A stretch of 64,000 nucleotides of DNA, taken from contig JAUMIR010000004.1 in assembly GCA_030847615.1 (NCBI GenBank), forward strand, positions 229,256,501 to 229,320,500. The letters run 5' to 3'. The position numbers were made by a program, and so were the translations under genes. This DNA comes from Gambelia wislizenii (lineage: Eukaryota; Chordata; Lepidosauria; Squamata; Crotaphytidae). The notes beneath the pieces are model-generated. The model did no database searches and had not been told where the DNA came from. It saw only the letters and a program-made list of their open reading frames with translations. Positions 23,443 through 34,545 of the stretch are shown here, piece by piece; position 1 is the first letter of the stretch, and every line of letters begins with the position of its first letter.

Positions 23443-24045
23443 GATGTTGTTTAGATGGTGAAAAAAGTGCTCAAGGAATGTGGGTGGAATGTCTTTTGTC
23501 CAGGTGAGCTCCCGCAGGGATTCACCATATTTGGAAGGTGGGGGGAGCAATAACAACTTTTGCTGTTTCTTGCGATCTTTTTTAAAAAATACACAAATAT
23601 GCACATTACAACCCATTTGAACAACCAATTCAAATTGGGGCACATCCCAAAAGTCAAAACATGATTGGTCAGACATGTGCAGGTACGGGTTTGCCAGTGA
23701 CGAAGTGACCAAAGCCACCATTGTTGTCTTTCACAGAAGTGATCGCGCAATAGTTTGAGCAGCAGAGCAAAAAAAATTTTTTTTAAAGCATAAGATCGCT
23801 CTTCTACATCTCTCATTTAACAAGGCAAAAAAGGGAAATGGAGAGAGCTCTTGGGGAATAATAAAGCAGGTAATTCACTCGTACCCACCATCTTTTCTTG
23901 CAGGCATGCTTTGTGTGAACTTCAAACTTGGATAGCTTCCCATGCCAGTGATCTTATTAATGCTTCATGGGGACGAACGAACACTGCTGTGATAGTGAGT
24001 TAATGTGCTATTTTCCACAATTAATTCTCCCATCTAGCTGAGTCC
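23443..24045 (+). mobile_element. Harbinger-like non-autonomous element, family H2 (603 bp)
   Basis: Flanked by TTT (23440-23442 and 24046-24048). The left end GATGTTGTTTAGATGGTG matches the terminus at 57320. The right end on the minus strand is GGACTCAGCTAGATGGG. The core GATTGGTCAGACATGTGCAG (23665) and GCCACCATTGTTG are the family's CCAAT/YY1-like block. Confidence 0.6.
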
Positions 24046-24149
24046 TTTAACTACACTTTAAGACTTACAATCAGGTTGGCAAGAGTAGGGAAATGGTTGA
24101 TTTGAGGAAGAACCATAGCTCAGTGATGGAGCACATTGTTTGCATGTGT

Positions 24150-24420
24150 ACATTCTCATACCCTCCAACATTTCACAGATGAAAAGAGGAACACATGTGG
24201 CTGAACCACATCAGAGTATGGTCAAAAGTGTGTGACCAAGCAATAAGAAGGCAAATGTTATTAATGAAGAAGAACACACAAAACTACTATTTTAAGCAGG
24301 GAAACCTTGAAATTTAGGAAGAGGAAGACTTTGCCCCATCTTTCTTCTGCCTCCTAATGAATTAATTGCGTGCAAACTACTTTTGCATTTTGAACTCAAT
24401 TTGCAGGAATTGAAGTAAGT
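24150..24420 (+). repeat. Unclassified interspersed repeat, uninterrupted copy
   Basis: Contains CTCATACCCTCCAACATTTC, GATGAAAAGAGGAACAC and CAAACTACTTTTGCATTTTG. It serves as the empty-site version of 19318-20137. Confidence 0.6.
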
Positions 24421-24519
24421 AAGATATTTTGGAATGTGGGCCCTGCATAAAGACAAAAATATGTGCATCATTTAACTTATCAATGTGGACAATACATGTA
24501 TATTGAATTTACAGAGAAA

Positions 24520-25179
24520 CACATGGCCAAGTTAACTGACAGTGTGATTCAACAGCTAAAAAGGCCAATGCGATTTTTGGGCTGCATCAATAGAAATATA
24601 GTATCTAGATCTAGGGAAGTAATAGTGTCGCTCTATTCTGCCTTGGTCAGGCCTCACCTGGAATACTGTGTCTAGTTCTGGGCACCACAATTCAAAAAGG
24701 ATATTGACAAATTGGAGCATGTCCAGAGAAGGGCGACTAAAATGTTAAAAGGTCTGGAAACCATGCCTTATGAGGAAAGACTTAGGGAGCTGGGGATGTT
24801 TAGCCTTGAAAAAAGACGGTTAAGGGGTGATATGATGGCCCTGGTTAAGTATTTGAAGAGGTGTCTCATTGAGGAAGGAGGAAGCTTGTTTTCTGCTGCT
24901 CCAGAGACTAGAACACAGAGCAATGGATGCAAGCTCCAGGAACAGAGATTCCACCTCAACATTAGGAGGAACTTTTTGACAGTAAGAGCTGTTCGGCAGT
25001 GTAACACACTCCCTCGGAGCATGGTGGGGTCTTCTTCCTTGGAGGTCTTCAAACAGAGGCTGAATGGCCATCTGTCCGGGATGCTTTGATCATGATTTCC
25101 TGCATGACAGGGAGTTGGACTGGATGGCCCTTTTGGTCTCTTCCAACTCTACAGTTCTATGATTCTATGATTCTATGAA
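24520..25179 (+). mobile_element. CR1 LINE, 3' end
   Basis: The ORF2 C-terminus reads through 24463-25089 with one in-frame stop (24673-24675): [20 protein letters not shown], then [20 protein letters not shown], then [20 protein letters not shown]. The CR1 3' end follows with GGTCTCTTCCAACTCTACAG and ATTCTATGA repeats, the hallmark tail. It is 5' truncated and non-coding. Confidence 0.9.
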
Positions 25180-25315
25180 TAACTTCATTTGGTGTTTAGG
25201 AAGAACACAGACTTGTTAATAGCTGCCTCCTGACTGTCAACCCTGCATGTCATAAATTTCAACTGTCCCTTATTGCTATTTTGAAAACCTGGCAACACTA
25301 TCCTGAAGTGAAATA

Positions 25316-25546
25316 CAGTTGTCCTTTCCTATTCACTGGGGTTTGGTTCCAGGACCCCCCATGGATACCAAAATCTGTGAATACTCAAATCCCAGTATAT
25401 GCAATGGCATAGCAAAATGATGTCCCTTGTATAAGATGGCAAAATCAAGGTTTGCTTTTTGGATTATTTTTTTTTTAAATAATATTTTCAAGCCGTGAAA
25501 ACTTAAATCCATGGATACCAAATCCATGAATATGGAGGGACAATTG
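25316..25546 (+). mobile_element. Tigger/pogo-like MITE, family T1 (MER2-like)
   Basis: TA target duplication on both sides. The ends are CAGTTGTCCTTTCCTATTCA and, on the minus strand, CAATTGTCCCTCCATATTCA. Further copies at 39255 and 44522. Confidence 0.75.
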
Positions 25547-25746
25547 TACAAGATATGCCTCAACACCCATTTCAGTTATAGATGCTGCTTGGACTTGCAG
25601 TTAAATTTACCCCAGTACTGCCCAGTTCAAAACTAGGATAGTATCCTCTAACAACTTCATTTTTTCAGTTAGCCTCAAAGGTGCTAAAAGATCCCTTTGC
25701 AGACTGATAATCCAGACTAACATAGCTATGTCTTTCAATTCTACTA

Positions 25747-26010
25747 CAGTCAGACCCCCATATCCACAGAACCAATATACACAGTTTCAGTTATCCACGG
25801 GACACAAAAAGAGGAGCACATACCATAGTCTTCCTAGAAAATGCCTAGAGAGGCATCCTCTCCAGACATTTTCTAGGTCCTCCAAGGCAACTCTATAGTA
25901 TTTTAAACTGGACATCCCATTATTTTCAATGGTGTTTGTTGTTATCTGCGGTTTTTGATCTCCGCGGTAAGTCCAGGAACTGAACCCCTGCAGATATGGG
26001 GGTCCAATTG
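25747..26010 (+). mobile_element. Tigger/pogo-like MITE, family T2
   Basis: TA on both sides. The ends are CAGTCAGACCCCCATATCC and, on the minus strand, CAATTGGACCCCCATATCTG. Internal blocks TTTTCTAGG and CCATAGTCTTCC are shared with 35685 and 56312. Confidence 0.75.
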
Positions 26011-26802
26011 TATGACTAAACTGGGCATATTTAGCCTGGAGAAGAGAAGGTTAAGAGGGGACATGACAGCCATGTTTAAAGACTTGAAGGGATGTCATAC
26101 TGAGGATGGAGCAAGCTTGTTTTCTGCTGCTCCAGAGATGGACATGGAGCAATGGGCTCAAATTACAAGAAAAGAGATTCCACCTAAACATTAGGAAGAA
26201 CTTCCTGACAGTAAAAGCTGTTTGGCAGTGGAATACACTGCCTCAGAGTGTGGTGGAGTATCCTTCTTTGGAGGTTTTTAAACAGAGGCTGGATGGCCAT
26301 CAGTTGGGAATGATTTGATTGTGTATTCCTGCATGGCAAGGGGCAGGGCTGGTTTAAGGAATTTGGGGAGCCCCTACTATGCTTTATTTTGGGGGGCCCA
26401 TATGTTTATTTTAGGTCATTGTAACCTAACCTATTCACAGAACAGGATTACTTATTTTCCTTCCAAATCCCCACCTCACTTCTTTGTGCTGCAAAGAGAG
26501 AAAATACAGAAGGAAAGAAGTGGGATGGGGGTTTGTAAGAAAAATAAGCCTGTTTTGGATTTCCTTTTCAGCCTTAAAACCTGGCTTTCTCCTGCTAGGA
26601 ACAGAAATCCGAAAGAGCTTATTTTCCTTCCAAATCCCCACTTCACTTCTTTCTGCTATAAGGAGAGGAAATAAGAAATTGCAGCAGAAAGCCAGGTTTT
26701 AAGGCTTAAAAACTGGCTTTCTGCTGGATCAACAGTGGGGGAGGAGGAAGAGGGAAAGCAACTGAGGTCCCAGTCATTACTCACCCCAGGCCAGGAGGCG
26801 GA

Positions 26803-27385
26803 GGGCTTTATCAGACACACGAAATATGGTGTCATAACAATGCCACATAAACACAAAAGGGCACACATATCAGATTACATCGCCTTTTCACTTTTATGTA
26901 CTGTCCATAAGCCGATCTATTTTATTGACGGACCAATCCATCAATAGATTGGCTGTGGCTATTTTTTGCTGGCATTGCCAGTGTTTGAAACCTCATGCCT
27001 TTTTTTTCCACGTTATTACAGCATGAATGGCCAAACCAGCCAGAACATTTCCAGATGAGATTGTGACATCCAGGTAGGTGACACTCTTTTTATGACCCGC
27101 CCTGGTTTACTTGGAAGTTTTTTGTGTGTGTTTATGTGCTTTTTAAAACTTTTTGAGTGTTATTTTTGTTTTTATTTTTGAATTTCCCGTGTTCCATCTT
27201 CTCATGAGAATCCACAAGATTTCAGTCAAGGAAGTAAATGGAGCTCCATTCACTCCTCATTCATTGCCAGGGCTGCCTTTTCATTGGATGCAAGGTAAGT
27301 GTGGTATGGGGAGTTCTTTTGCCGGCATAAAAACAGCACAAATTATGTCAGCAAAATGTTTTTAGAGGGTGGTATGATGAAGTCC
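26803..27385 (+). mobile_element. Harbinger-like MITE, family H1 (583 bp) inside the hAT element
   Basis: Flanked by GGA (26800-26802 and 27386-27388), a 3-bp duplication that is not TWA. The ends are GGGCTTTATCAGACAC and, on the minus strand, GGACTTCATCATACC. The left hairpin is CATAAACACAAAAGGGC around ACATCG pairing with GCCTTTTCACTTTTATG. The right hairpin is TTTTGCCGGCATAAA against TTATGTCAGCAAAA. Confidence 0.8.
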
Positions 27386-27749
27386 GGAGGCTGGAGGACA
27401 CCGCTGCAGCTTCAGCCCAGATGCAGCTCCTTTCTGCCAAAACTGAGCAGCCAAATCCTCTGTGTGCCCAAACAGAACGTGCATGTGCCAAACCACATTG
27501 TGGCATGAAAGGAGAGCTGTTTTAGTTGTCGCTGCTAAGAGATTCTTCCTGTTGCAACCACAGCCTCTTCTTCAGGAGAAGTAATGACAGTCTACATCTC
27601 GTAATCTCTCTTTCCCTCCCACATTTTCCTTGTTTGTTTACTCTAACTTCCTCAACTGCAGATCGGAAGACATTCACCTAAGCAAATCCAAACCATCAAA
27701 CTTCTCCCACCCCCTCAGCCAGTGCCATTAACCATCAGTCACTTCAAAA

Positions 27750-28735
27750 TTGGACATTAGAAATACATTGCAGTGCACCCTGGGTCTTGTAGTTTTGCAA
27801 TTTTCACACCTCCTTGTGGTGGCATTTTTCTTCTTAGAAGTCAACCTGAAGAAAACAGAAGTTCTTTACCAGCCTGCACCACAGGACAAACACCACCATC
27901 CCCACATTGCCGTCGGCAAATCTGTGCTCAAGTCCGTTCAGCAGTTCACCTACCTGGGAAGCATCATCTCCTCAGATGCCAATATTGACAAAGAGATCGA
28001 TCACAGATTAGCAAAGGCATATAGTGCATTTGGAAGACTTCACAAAAGAGTCTGGAGCAATAAACACCTGAGGCAAAGCACAAAAATCAGTGTGTATAGA
28101 GCCATCGTACTGTCTATCCTCCTTTATGGGTCTGAAACATGGGTCACCTATCGCCACCACCTACGACTCCTCGAGCACTTTCATCAGCGCTGTCTACGCA
28201 CAATCCTAAATATACACTGGACTGACTATGTGATGAATGTTGCTGTCCTTGAGCAAGCAGGGATCACCAGCATTGAGGCCATGATATTGAGAACACAGCT
28301 GCGCTGGGCTGGGCACATTTCTAGGATGGAGGACCATCGCCTCCCAAAAATACTACTCTACGGTGAACTCGCCACGGGTCAGCGTAAGAGAGGTGCTCCA
28401 AAAAAGCGATACAAGGACTCCCTGAAACAACATCTCAGGCTTGGCCAAATTGATCACCAACAGTGGTCCGCCCTGGCCTCACATCGGGAGGCATGGAGAC
28501 GCACTATCCACAATGCTGCAGCCTTATTTGAGAACTCACGACGAACAAGTCTTGAAGAGAAACGACAACGCAGAAAGAATCACAACCCAAAAACATCACC
28601 CAAGGAGACCTTCTGCTGTGCTTTTTGTAACCGGACTTGTTTATCTCAGATTGGCCTTTTTAGTCATCAGCGCGCTTGCAGAAAGCGCGGGATGAGTCCT
28701 TCCTGAATCTTCGTTTGCGAAGAAAAGCCAGAGAG
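27750..28735 (+). mobile_element. Zinc-finger-tailed non-LTR retrotransposon with open C-terminal ORF
   Basis: An open frame of 318 codons (27750-28706) holds LINE protein sequence from about residue 30 (27836): LKKTEVLYQPAP, then FTYLGSIISSDANIDKEID, LYGSETWVTYRHH, LRTILNIHWTD, QLRWAGHISRMEDHRLPKIL and RKRGAPKKRYKDSLKQ. It ends in a CAFCNRTCLSQIGLFSHQRA zinc finger of CxxC...HxxxxC type. This is the region after the RT catalytic core of an APE-type LINE; the catalytic part itself is missing. The clade is uncertain (RTE- or R4-like); such proteins are common in fish and reptile genomes. The first 29 codons are host or hAT sequence. The 3' end carries a GA-rich repeat at 28731-28745. Because the frame is intact this copy is probably young. 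It is a retrotransposon fragment and not a host gene. Confidence 0.8.
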
Positions 28736-28870
28736 AGAGAGAGAGAATAATGTTTTCATGGGAGGAGGATTATGATGAGGGCCCCTGCAGCTGCAGGTGC
28801 TGCAGGGCCCTTAAACCAGCCCTTGCAGGGGGTGGGACTGGATGGCCCTCATGGTCTCTTCCAACTCTGA

Positions 28871-29324
28871 TTCTATAAACTAAGGCTACTGTAGTTTGGC
28901 TGTGTTATGACAAAACATGACTCCCTTACTGTAAAACAGAATAATGCTGGAAAAACAATGCCATAAGAAAAGAAGATGGCTACATTACAGGTAGAATGTT
29001 TCAATAAAGGAAACCAAGGTCCTGAATCTGCAAGCCCTGAGCAAGGCTGTTAATAACAGGATCATTTAGAGATCTCTTTAGATGGTGTAAAAGCAACACC
29101 CAAAGTTTCAGTATACCTGAGCACAGCAGGTCCATTTAGAGGTCCATGACAGATTGTATAGGACAGGGATGTTTCTTCAAAATGAGGGGAAGAGTTGAGT
29201 GCTCAGAAAGTCCCACTCTGGGGTCTTACTCTGTTTGTCTTACTCTGCTTAGTATGGCCAGTCCTGACTGAAAACAATAATAAAGACTGTGGTGTCTATA
29301 TGCATATGCACAAGAATTTGTTTT
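28871..29324. other. Unassigned intergenic DNA
   Basis: No gene or recognisable repeat seen. Confidence 0.45.
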
Positions 29325-29545
29325 GTTTTCATTTATTTATTACATTTCTATACCACCTTTTTTCTGTGAGCTCTGGGTGGAAAACATGGCTCTTCCACAT
29401 GTGCATTTTTATCATCAAAATAACACTGTGTGGCTGAGAAAGAGTAGCTGAAGCAAGATCACCTAGTGAATTCAATGGAGACTGGGTTCGGAGGAGATTT
29501 GAACCTGGATTTGCCAAGTCCCGATCCAGTACTCTAATCATTATA
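29325..29545 (-). mobile_element. tRNA-derived CORE SINE, old copy
   Basis: Reversed head with GATTTGAACCTGGATTTGCC (the B-box side) near 29490-29515, the CORE-like CAAGATCACCTAGTGAATTC, and a reversed tail TTATTTATTACATTTCTATA. It parallels 36602-36815. Confidence 0.55.
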
Positions 29546-29592
29546 TGGTAAATTAACCAATGTTAAGATACAAAAGGAGAGGCTGTGACTGC

Positions 29593-32590
29593 TGATACAC
29601 TACCAAAATAATGCAGTTTGACACAGCCTTGAGTGCCATGGCTCCATGCTATGGAATTCTGGGTTCTGTAGTTTCATGAGATATTTATTCTTCTCTGTCA
29701 GAGAGCTCCAGTGCCACAACAAACTACAAATCACAGGATTCCATAGGATGGAGCCAGGATAGTTGGGTCCACTTTGAGTGTATGTTCCTTAGCCTGAAGA
29801 CCAGGGATAAGTTTGGGGATTCTGCTGGTATACCGACCACCCCATTGTCTAGCAGACTCCCTAACCGAGCTGACACAGCTGGTCTCAGAGTTGCTGTTGG
29901 AGTCATCCAGACTTTTAGTTTTGGGCGACTTCAATATTCCACTCTAGACCAGCTTGACAAATCTGACTGGTGCAGCTCGGGAGTTCATGGAAATCATAAC
30001 AAACATGGGCCTATCCCAAATGGTCATCGGGCCCACACATTGTGCGGGTCATACCCTCGATGTGGTCTTCAGTACAGAACAGGAATATCCGTGGGCAGAG
30101 GTTATTAAAACCACCGCATTGTCATGGACGGATCATTTCCTGGTCAAGACTGAACTAAGAGTCTCTTCCCGCCCCACCGGGGGTGGTGGACTCATTAGAA
30201 TGATCCGCCCCCGAAGGCTAATGGAACCAATAGGATTCCAGAAAGCCTTGGAGAGGTTAATGGTTGGTAACGCCGGTGACCCTGTCGAAGCTTTGGTTAA
30301 TACCTGGAACACCGACCTTACCAAGGCTATCAACACGATCGCTCCCAAGCGTCCTTTTACCACTCCAACCCGTAAGCCATGGTGTACATCAGAGCTTAGA
30401 AAAATGAAGCAGGTTGGACAACGACTAGAGCGCAACTGGCAGAAAACTCAACTCTTATCCGACAGGACTCTTCATAGGAACTTCCTTTGGTCCTATCGAG
30501 AGGCAATACGTACAGCAAAGAGATCCTTCTCCTCTGCACGTATTGTGTCTGCAGGGTGGTAAGGGAGATGACGCAGGTTATACCTGTGCAGAACCCGTTG
30601 CTGAACCCAACAACAGCCTGCTGTGATGCGTTTAACAACTTCTTTGCAGATAAAATCTCTCGGATAAGAGCCGACTTAGATGCCAGTATTTTGACAGAAA
30701 CAATTGACGTGGTGTCCAGCAACTCTGTTGATGTAAGTTTATTGGATCAATTTCAATCCGTGAGTACGAGGATGTGGACAAGCTACTTGGTAGGGTGAGG
30801 AAGACGACCTGCCCTCTCGATCCTTGCCCGTCATGGCTGGCCATCGGGGGGGGGTATGCCTTGATGGTGTTCCTTAAGGACATCATCAATGCATCCCTCA
30901 GAGAAGGGTGTGTTTCCTCCTGTTTAAAGGAAGCTGCCAGTAGGCCGCTCCTGAAAAAACCTTCCCTGGACCCCCTGGACATGAACAACTATAGGCCGGT
31001 TTCTATGTTACCATTCTTGAGCAAAGTGATCGAGAGGGCAGTTGCTCTTCAACTCCAAGTGGTCTTGGATGAAACCGATTATCTAGACCCATTTCAAACT
31101 GGCTTTAGGACGGGATTTGGAGTTGAGACTGCCATGGTTGCCTTGACAGATGACCTGCGTCTAAGCATCGACAGGGGTAGTGTGACCCTGTTGGTGCTTT
31201 TGGACCTCTCAGCGGCTTTCGATACGATAAATCATAGCATCCTCTTGGATCGCCTGAGTGGGTTAGGAATCGGAGACACTGCGCTCCAGTGGTTCCGGTC
31301 CTTCCTCTCAGGCAGGTCCCAGAGGGTGCTGCTCGGGGACAGCTGCTCCAGCAGAAAGCTTACTTGTGGCGTTCTGCTAGGCGCCATCCTGTCCCCCATG
31401 TTGTTTAACATCTATATGAAGCAGCTGGGAGAGATTATTCAGAGTTATGGGGCCGGGTGTTATCAGTATGCTGATGACACCCAGATCTATTTCTCCTTGT
31501 CCCGATCGTCAGTCTCAAATTCCGATGGCGTCTCTCCTCTTAATGATTGTCTTAAAGCAGTAATGGGCTGGATGAGGAAAAACAGATTGAGATTAAATCC
31601 GGACAAAATGGAGGTGCTCACAGTAGCGGCCCCAAAACCAGGAGTTGGGTTACAATCTCCATTTCTGGATGGGGTCACACTCTCTGTTAAGGACTGTGTT
31701 CGCAGTCTAGGGGTGCTCCTAGATTTATTGCTTCAGATGACTAGTCAGGTGAATGCGACAGTCAGGAGCACCTGTTATCAGCTTCGGCTGATACGCCAGC
31801 TGCACCTTTTCCTGGAAGTAAGGGATCTCGAGACTGGTGCACGCGCTGGTAACCTCTCGTCTAGATTTCTGCAATGCGCTCTACATGGGGCCACCCTCAT
31901 GCTTGGGCCGGAAACTTCAGTTGGTACAAAATATGGCAGCCGGAGCGGCCTCAGGAACATCTTTGAGAGACCATATAACTCCAGTATTAAAATCTCTCCA
32001 CTGGCTGCCTATCAGTTTCTGGGCCCAGTATAAGGTGTTGGTTATTACCTTTAAAGCCCTAAATGGCTTGGGTCCAACTTATCTTCGGAACTGCCTCCTC
32101 CCATACAATCCTCCCGCGCACTCTGGTCTTCTGCGAGGAATTTGCTTCAGCCACAAAAATCTAGGCTGTCTGCAACCTCCCAGGGGGCCTTTTCGGTAAT
32201 CGCCCCCAAATTGTGGAATGGCCTGCCAAATGAGATCCGTCAGATGACGAGCCTGAGTAGCTTTAAAAAAGCACTAAAGATGGATCTCTTTCGGCAGGCC
32301 TTTCCTGATTAGTTCCCAGACTCAGGGGCTCCTGGCCCTTTTTAGTCTGCTGGCTATTTATTATTTATTATTTTAATGTGATTTTATATCAGTTGTTTTA
32401 ATGTATTTGGTTTAATATCTTTTTATGGGGGAGGGTGGGGTGGGTGGTGTTTGGGGATTTTAAATTGTATTGGTATTTTAATTTTTGTAAGCCGCCCCGA
32501 TTGTTTTAACAGAGGGGCGGGATAAAAATAAATTTTATTATTATTATTAGTTAAAGCGGTGTCAAACTGCAGTATTTCTGTAGTGTGTCA
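29593..32590. mobile_element. Palindromic hAT-like MITE split by an L2 insertion
   Basis: The left part (29593-29764) has TGATACACTACCAAAATAAT and TGCAGTTTGACAC and an internal palindrome (CTATGGAATTCTGGGTTCTG against AAATCACAGGATTCCATAGG). The matching right terminus (AAACTGCAGTATTTCTGTAG, TGTGTCA) lies at 32553-32590, beyond the L2. Confidence 0.75.
29765..32548 (+). mobile_element. L2-clade LINE, 2.78 kb, with endonuclease C-terminus, intact YADD reverse transcriptase and 3' tail
   Basis: This is the most complete LINE in the window. The ORF 29954-30562 carries the end of an APE-type endonuclease (THCAGHTLDVVFS, then LSWTDHFLVKTELR) and the linker. ORF 30774-32033 (419 codons) carries the RT: NNYRPVSMLPFLSKVIERAV, FQTGFRTGFGVETAM, LLDLSAAFDTINHSILLDRL, the catalytic YADDTQIYFSLS and LRLNPDKMEVL. 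The C-terminus continues in another frame at 31837-32199 (LDFCNALYMGPPSCLGRKLQ). Frameshifts near 30550-30780 and 31830, and the missing 5' third, make it inactive. The tail has GCCGCCCCGATTG, GGGCGGGATAAAAATAAAT and an ATT repeat. AGTT on both sides may be a short target duplication. Confidence 0.88.
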
Positions 32591-32677
32591 ACAGCCAAGG
32601 TTTTGACATGTCCCCAAAAGTGTTTGGATAAGATACATTACAAAATGGAGGGTTTTCTTTCTTCTAAGATGGTTTCT

Positions 32678-33393
32678 GGGCTTGTCTAAATGGCGAAAAT
32701 AATCCTAATGGGATGAAAATGGAAGGCGAGCTGTTCATACGGACATTCGCATCAACAGATGTCATTTGGAAATGGGGGCAGCCAAATCCACCTGAAAGTC
32801 TATGTAGGAAGTATATGTGGCTTTGACTGGATTTTTAAACAAGCTCCGTACAACATGCGAATGTGCGATCATTCAAACACACGCATTCGTGAAGATATGA
32901 ACAGGCAGCGTAATCGGATTGGCTGGATGAGCATGGGGGTGGGGCTAGCAAACATGGAAAGTGTCTATTGGATTTTTAGCTAAACGAGGGTCTGGTAAGT
33001 CAATAAAACAGCAATCTTATACTCTCTCTCTCATAAATACAAAATATTGCAAGTGCGCACCATGGTAAACTGCTTTAAAAAAATTGGTGGTGACAGATTT
33101 AAAATCATGAGTAAATCACTCATGGCCGACATCGTGGCTAGGGGTCATGCGGAGTTTAAGAGGGCTGTTTTGACCTTTAAGACAGATCGCATAGTTGTGA
33201 ATGGCTGCTTTTTCGGAGGCATTCGTATTTCCCCCCCTCAAGCCCTAAATTTCCCAGAATATGAGGCATTACCAGGGCTTATTATATCTTTTCCAAATTT
33301 GGGGAGGGGGGCAGCAGGAAGAGAGAATATTCCTGTGATCAACATTTCTCTACTCCTTTTTGCATCATTATCTTCTGGGGGGAGGTAATTCCC
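32678..33393 (+). mobile_element. Harbinger-like non-autonomous element, family H2
   Basis: The left end GGGCTTGTCTAAATGGCG closely resembles the termini at 57320 and of the gene-bearing element at 1919. The core GATTGGCTGGATGAGCATGG, GGGTGGGGCTAGCAAACATG is the family signature. The right end is placed only approximately. The 113-codon ORF at 33047 shows no known domain. Confidence 0.55.
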
Positions 33394-33870
33394 TTTCTGA
33401 AATAATTAAGTCATATTCACAAGGACAGTAGATTAATTGGATTTAAATTCCAAATGACTACAAAAGAAAAGACATGAGTCACTAGTCCATTCTAATGAGA
33501 AGGTTTATTAAGGGCCTTTCTTTGATAGACATACAGAACAGGGTTATAAATATTTCATATTCAATTAATTGAATTTTGTCCTCTGTCTGTGATCCTGACC
33601 TGAAATGTTAATTCACTGAGAAATAAAATCTAAAAGAAGGAAGAAAAATTCCATAATTGTGACAGAAACACCATGCTCCTCACCCCTTCCCAACACAGAG
33701 CAGTGTCTAGAAAACAGGTTTTAGTGCCAACTGGTTCAGTATTTCTGTGGAGACTGAAAAATTGGCTGTTTATTCATCAAACCATGGTTTTATAAAACAG
33801 ATGTATATCCAGTTAAATTCTGCCTGATGTAAAAAGATTTATTAATGTAGTTACCATACTGAAGTAAGGG
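33394..33870. other. Unassigned intergenic DNA
   Basis: AT-rich, no supported feature. Confidence 0.45.
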
Positions 33871-34545
33871 AGGTGCGAAAGGGATCTAGGAGTGCTAGTA
33901 GACCAGAAGTTGAACATGAGTCAACAGTGTGATGCGGCAGCTAAAAAGGCCAATGCGATTTTGGGCTGCATCAATAGAAGTATAGTGTCTAGATCAAGGG
34001 AAGTAATAGTGCCGCTCTATTCTGCCTTGGTCAGACCTCACCTAGAATACTGTGTCCAGTTCTGGGCACCACAATTCAAAAATGTTATTGACAAATTGGA
34101 GTATGTCCAGAGAAGGGCAACTAAAATGGTGAAAGGTCTGGAAACCATATCTTATGAGGAAAGACTTAGGGAGCTGGGGATGTTTAGCCTGGAAAAAAGA
34201 CGGTTAAGGGACAATATGATAGCCCTGTTTAAATATTTGAAGGGGTGTCACATTGAGGATGGGGCAAGCTTGTTTTCTCCTGCTCCAGAGACTAGAACAT
34301 GGAGAGATGGATGCAAGCTCCAGGAAGAGAGATTCCACCTCAACATTAGGAGGAACTTTTTGACAGTAAGAGCTGTTCGGCAGTGGAACACACTTCCTCA
34401 GAGCGTGGTAGGGTCTCCTTCCTTGGAGGTATTTAAACAGAGGCTGGATGGCCATCTGTCATTGACTGTGATTTCCTGCATGGCAGGAGGTTGGACTGGA
34501 TGACCCTTGTGGTCTCTTCCAACTCTACAATACAATGATTAAATA
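33871..34545 (+). mobile_element. CR1 LINE, 3' end with open frame
   Basis: A 203-codon ORF (33892-34503) spans the CR1 ORF2 C-terminus: [60 protein letters not shown] and [20 protein letters not shown]. It ends in GGTCTCTTCCAACTCTACAA. It has no catalytic part and is a truncated retrotransposon. Confidence 0.9.

Larger units (their letters stand above)
26344..28824. mobile_element. hAT-type DNA transposon (2.48 kb), non-coding, carrying nested insertions
   Basis: The terminal repeats are CAGGGCTGGTTTAAGG and, on the minus strand, AAGGGCTGGTTTAAGG. The flanks are GCAAGGGG (26336-26343) and GCAGGGGG (28825-28832), an 8-bp target duplication with one mismatch, as in hAT elements. No hAT transposase ORF is visible. 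Internal direct repeats TTTTCCTTCCAAATCCCCAC occur at about 26454 and 26621. An H1 MITE and a LINE sit inside it. Confidence 0.7.
26013..28870 (+). mobile_element. CR1 LINE 3' fragment split by a hAT insertion
   Basis: The first part (26013-26343) encodes CR1 ORF2 C-terminal blocks such as [19 protein letters not shown] and [20 protein letters not shown]. The rest of its 3' end (GGACTGGATGGCCCTCATGG, CTCTTCCAACTCTGATTCTA) appears only at 28835-28870. The gap is filled by the hAT element at 26344-28824. Confidence 0.8.

Noticed and set aside
30774..32033. 419-codon ORF as a host gene
   Set aside because: It is the reverse transcriptase of an L2 element, with YADD box, 3' block and ATT tail.
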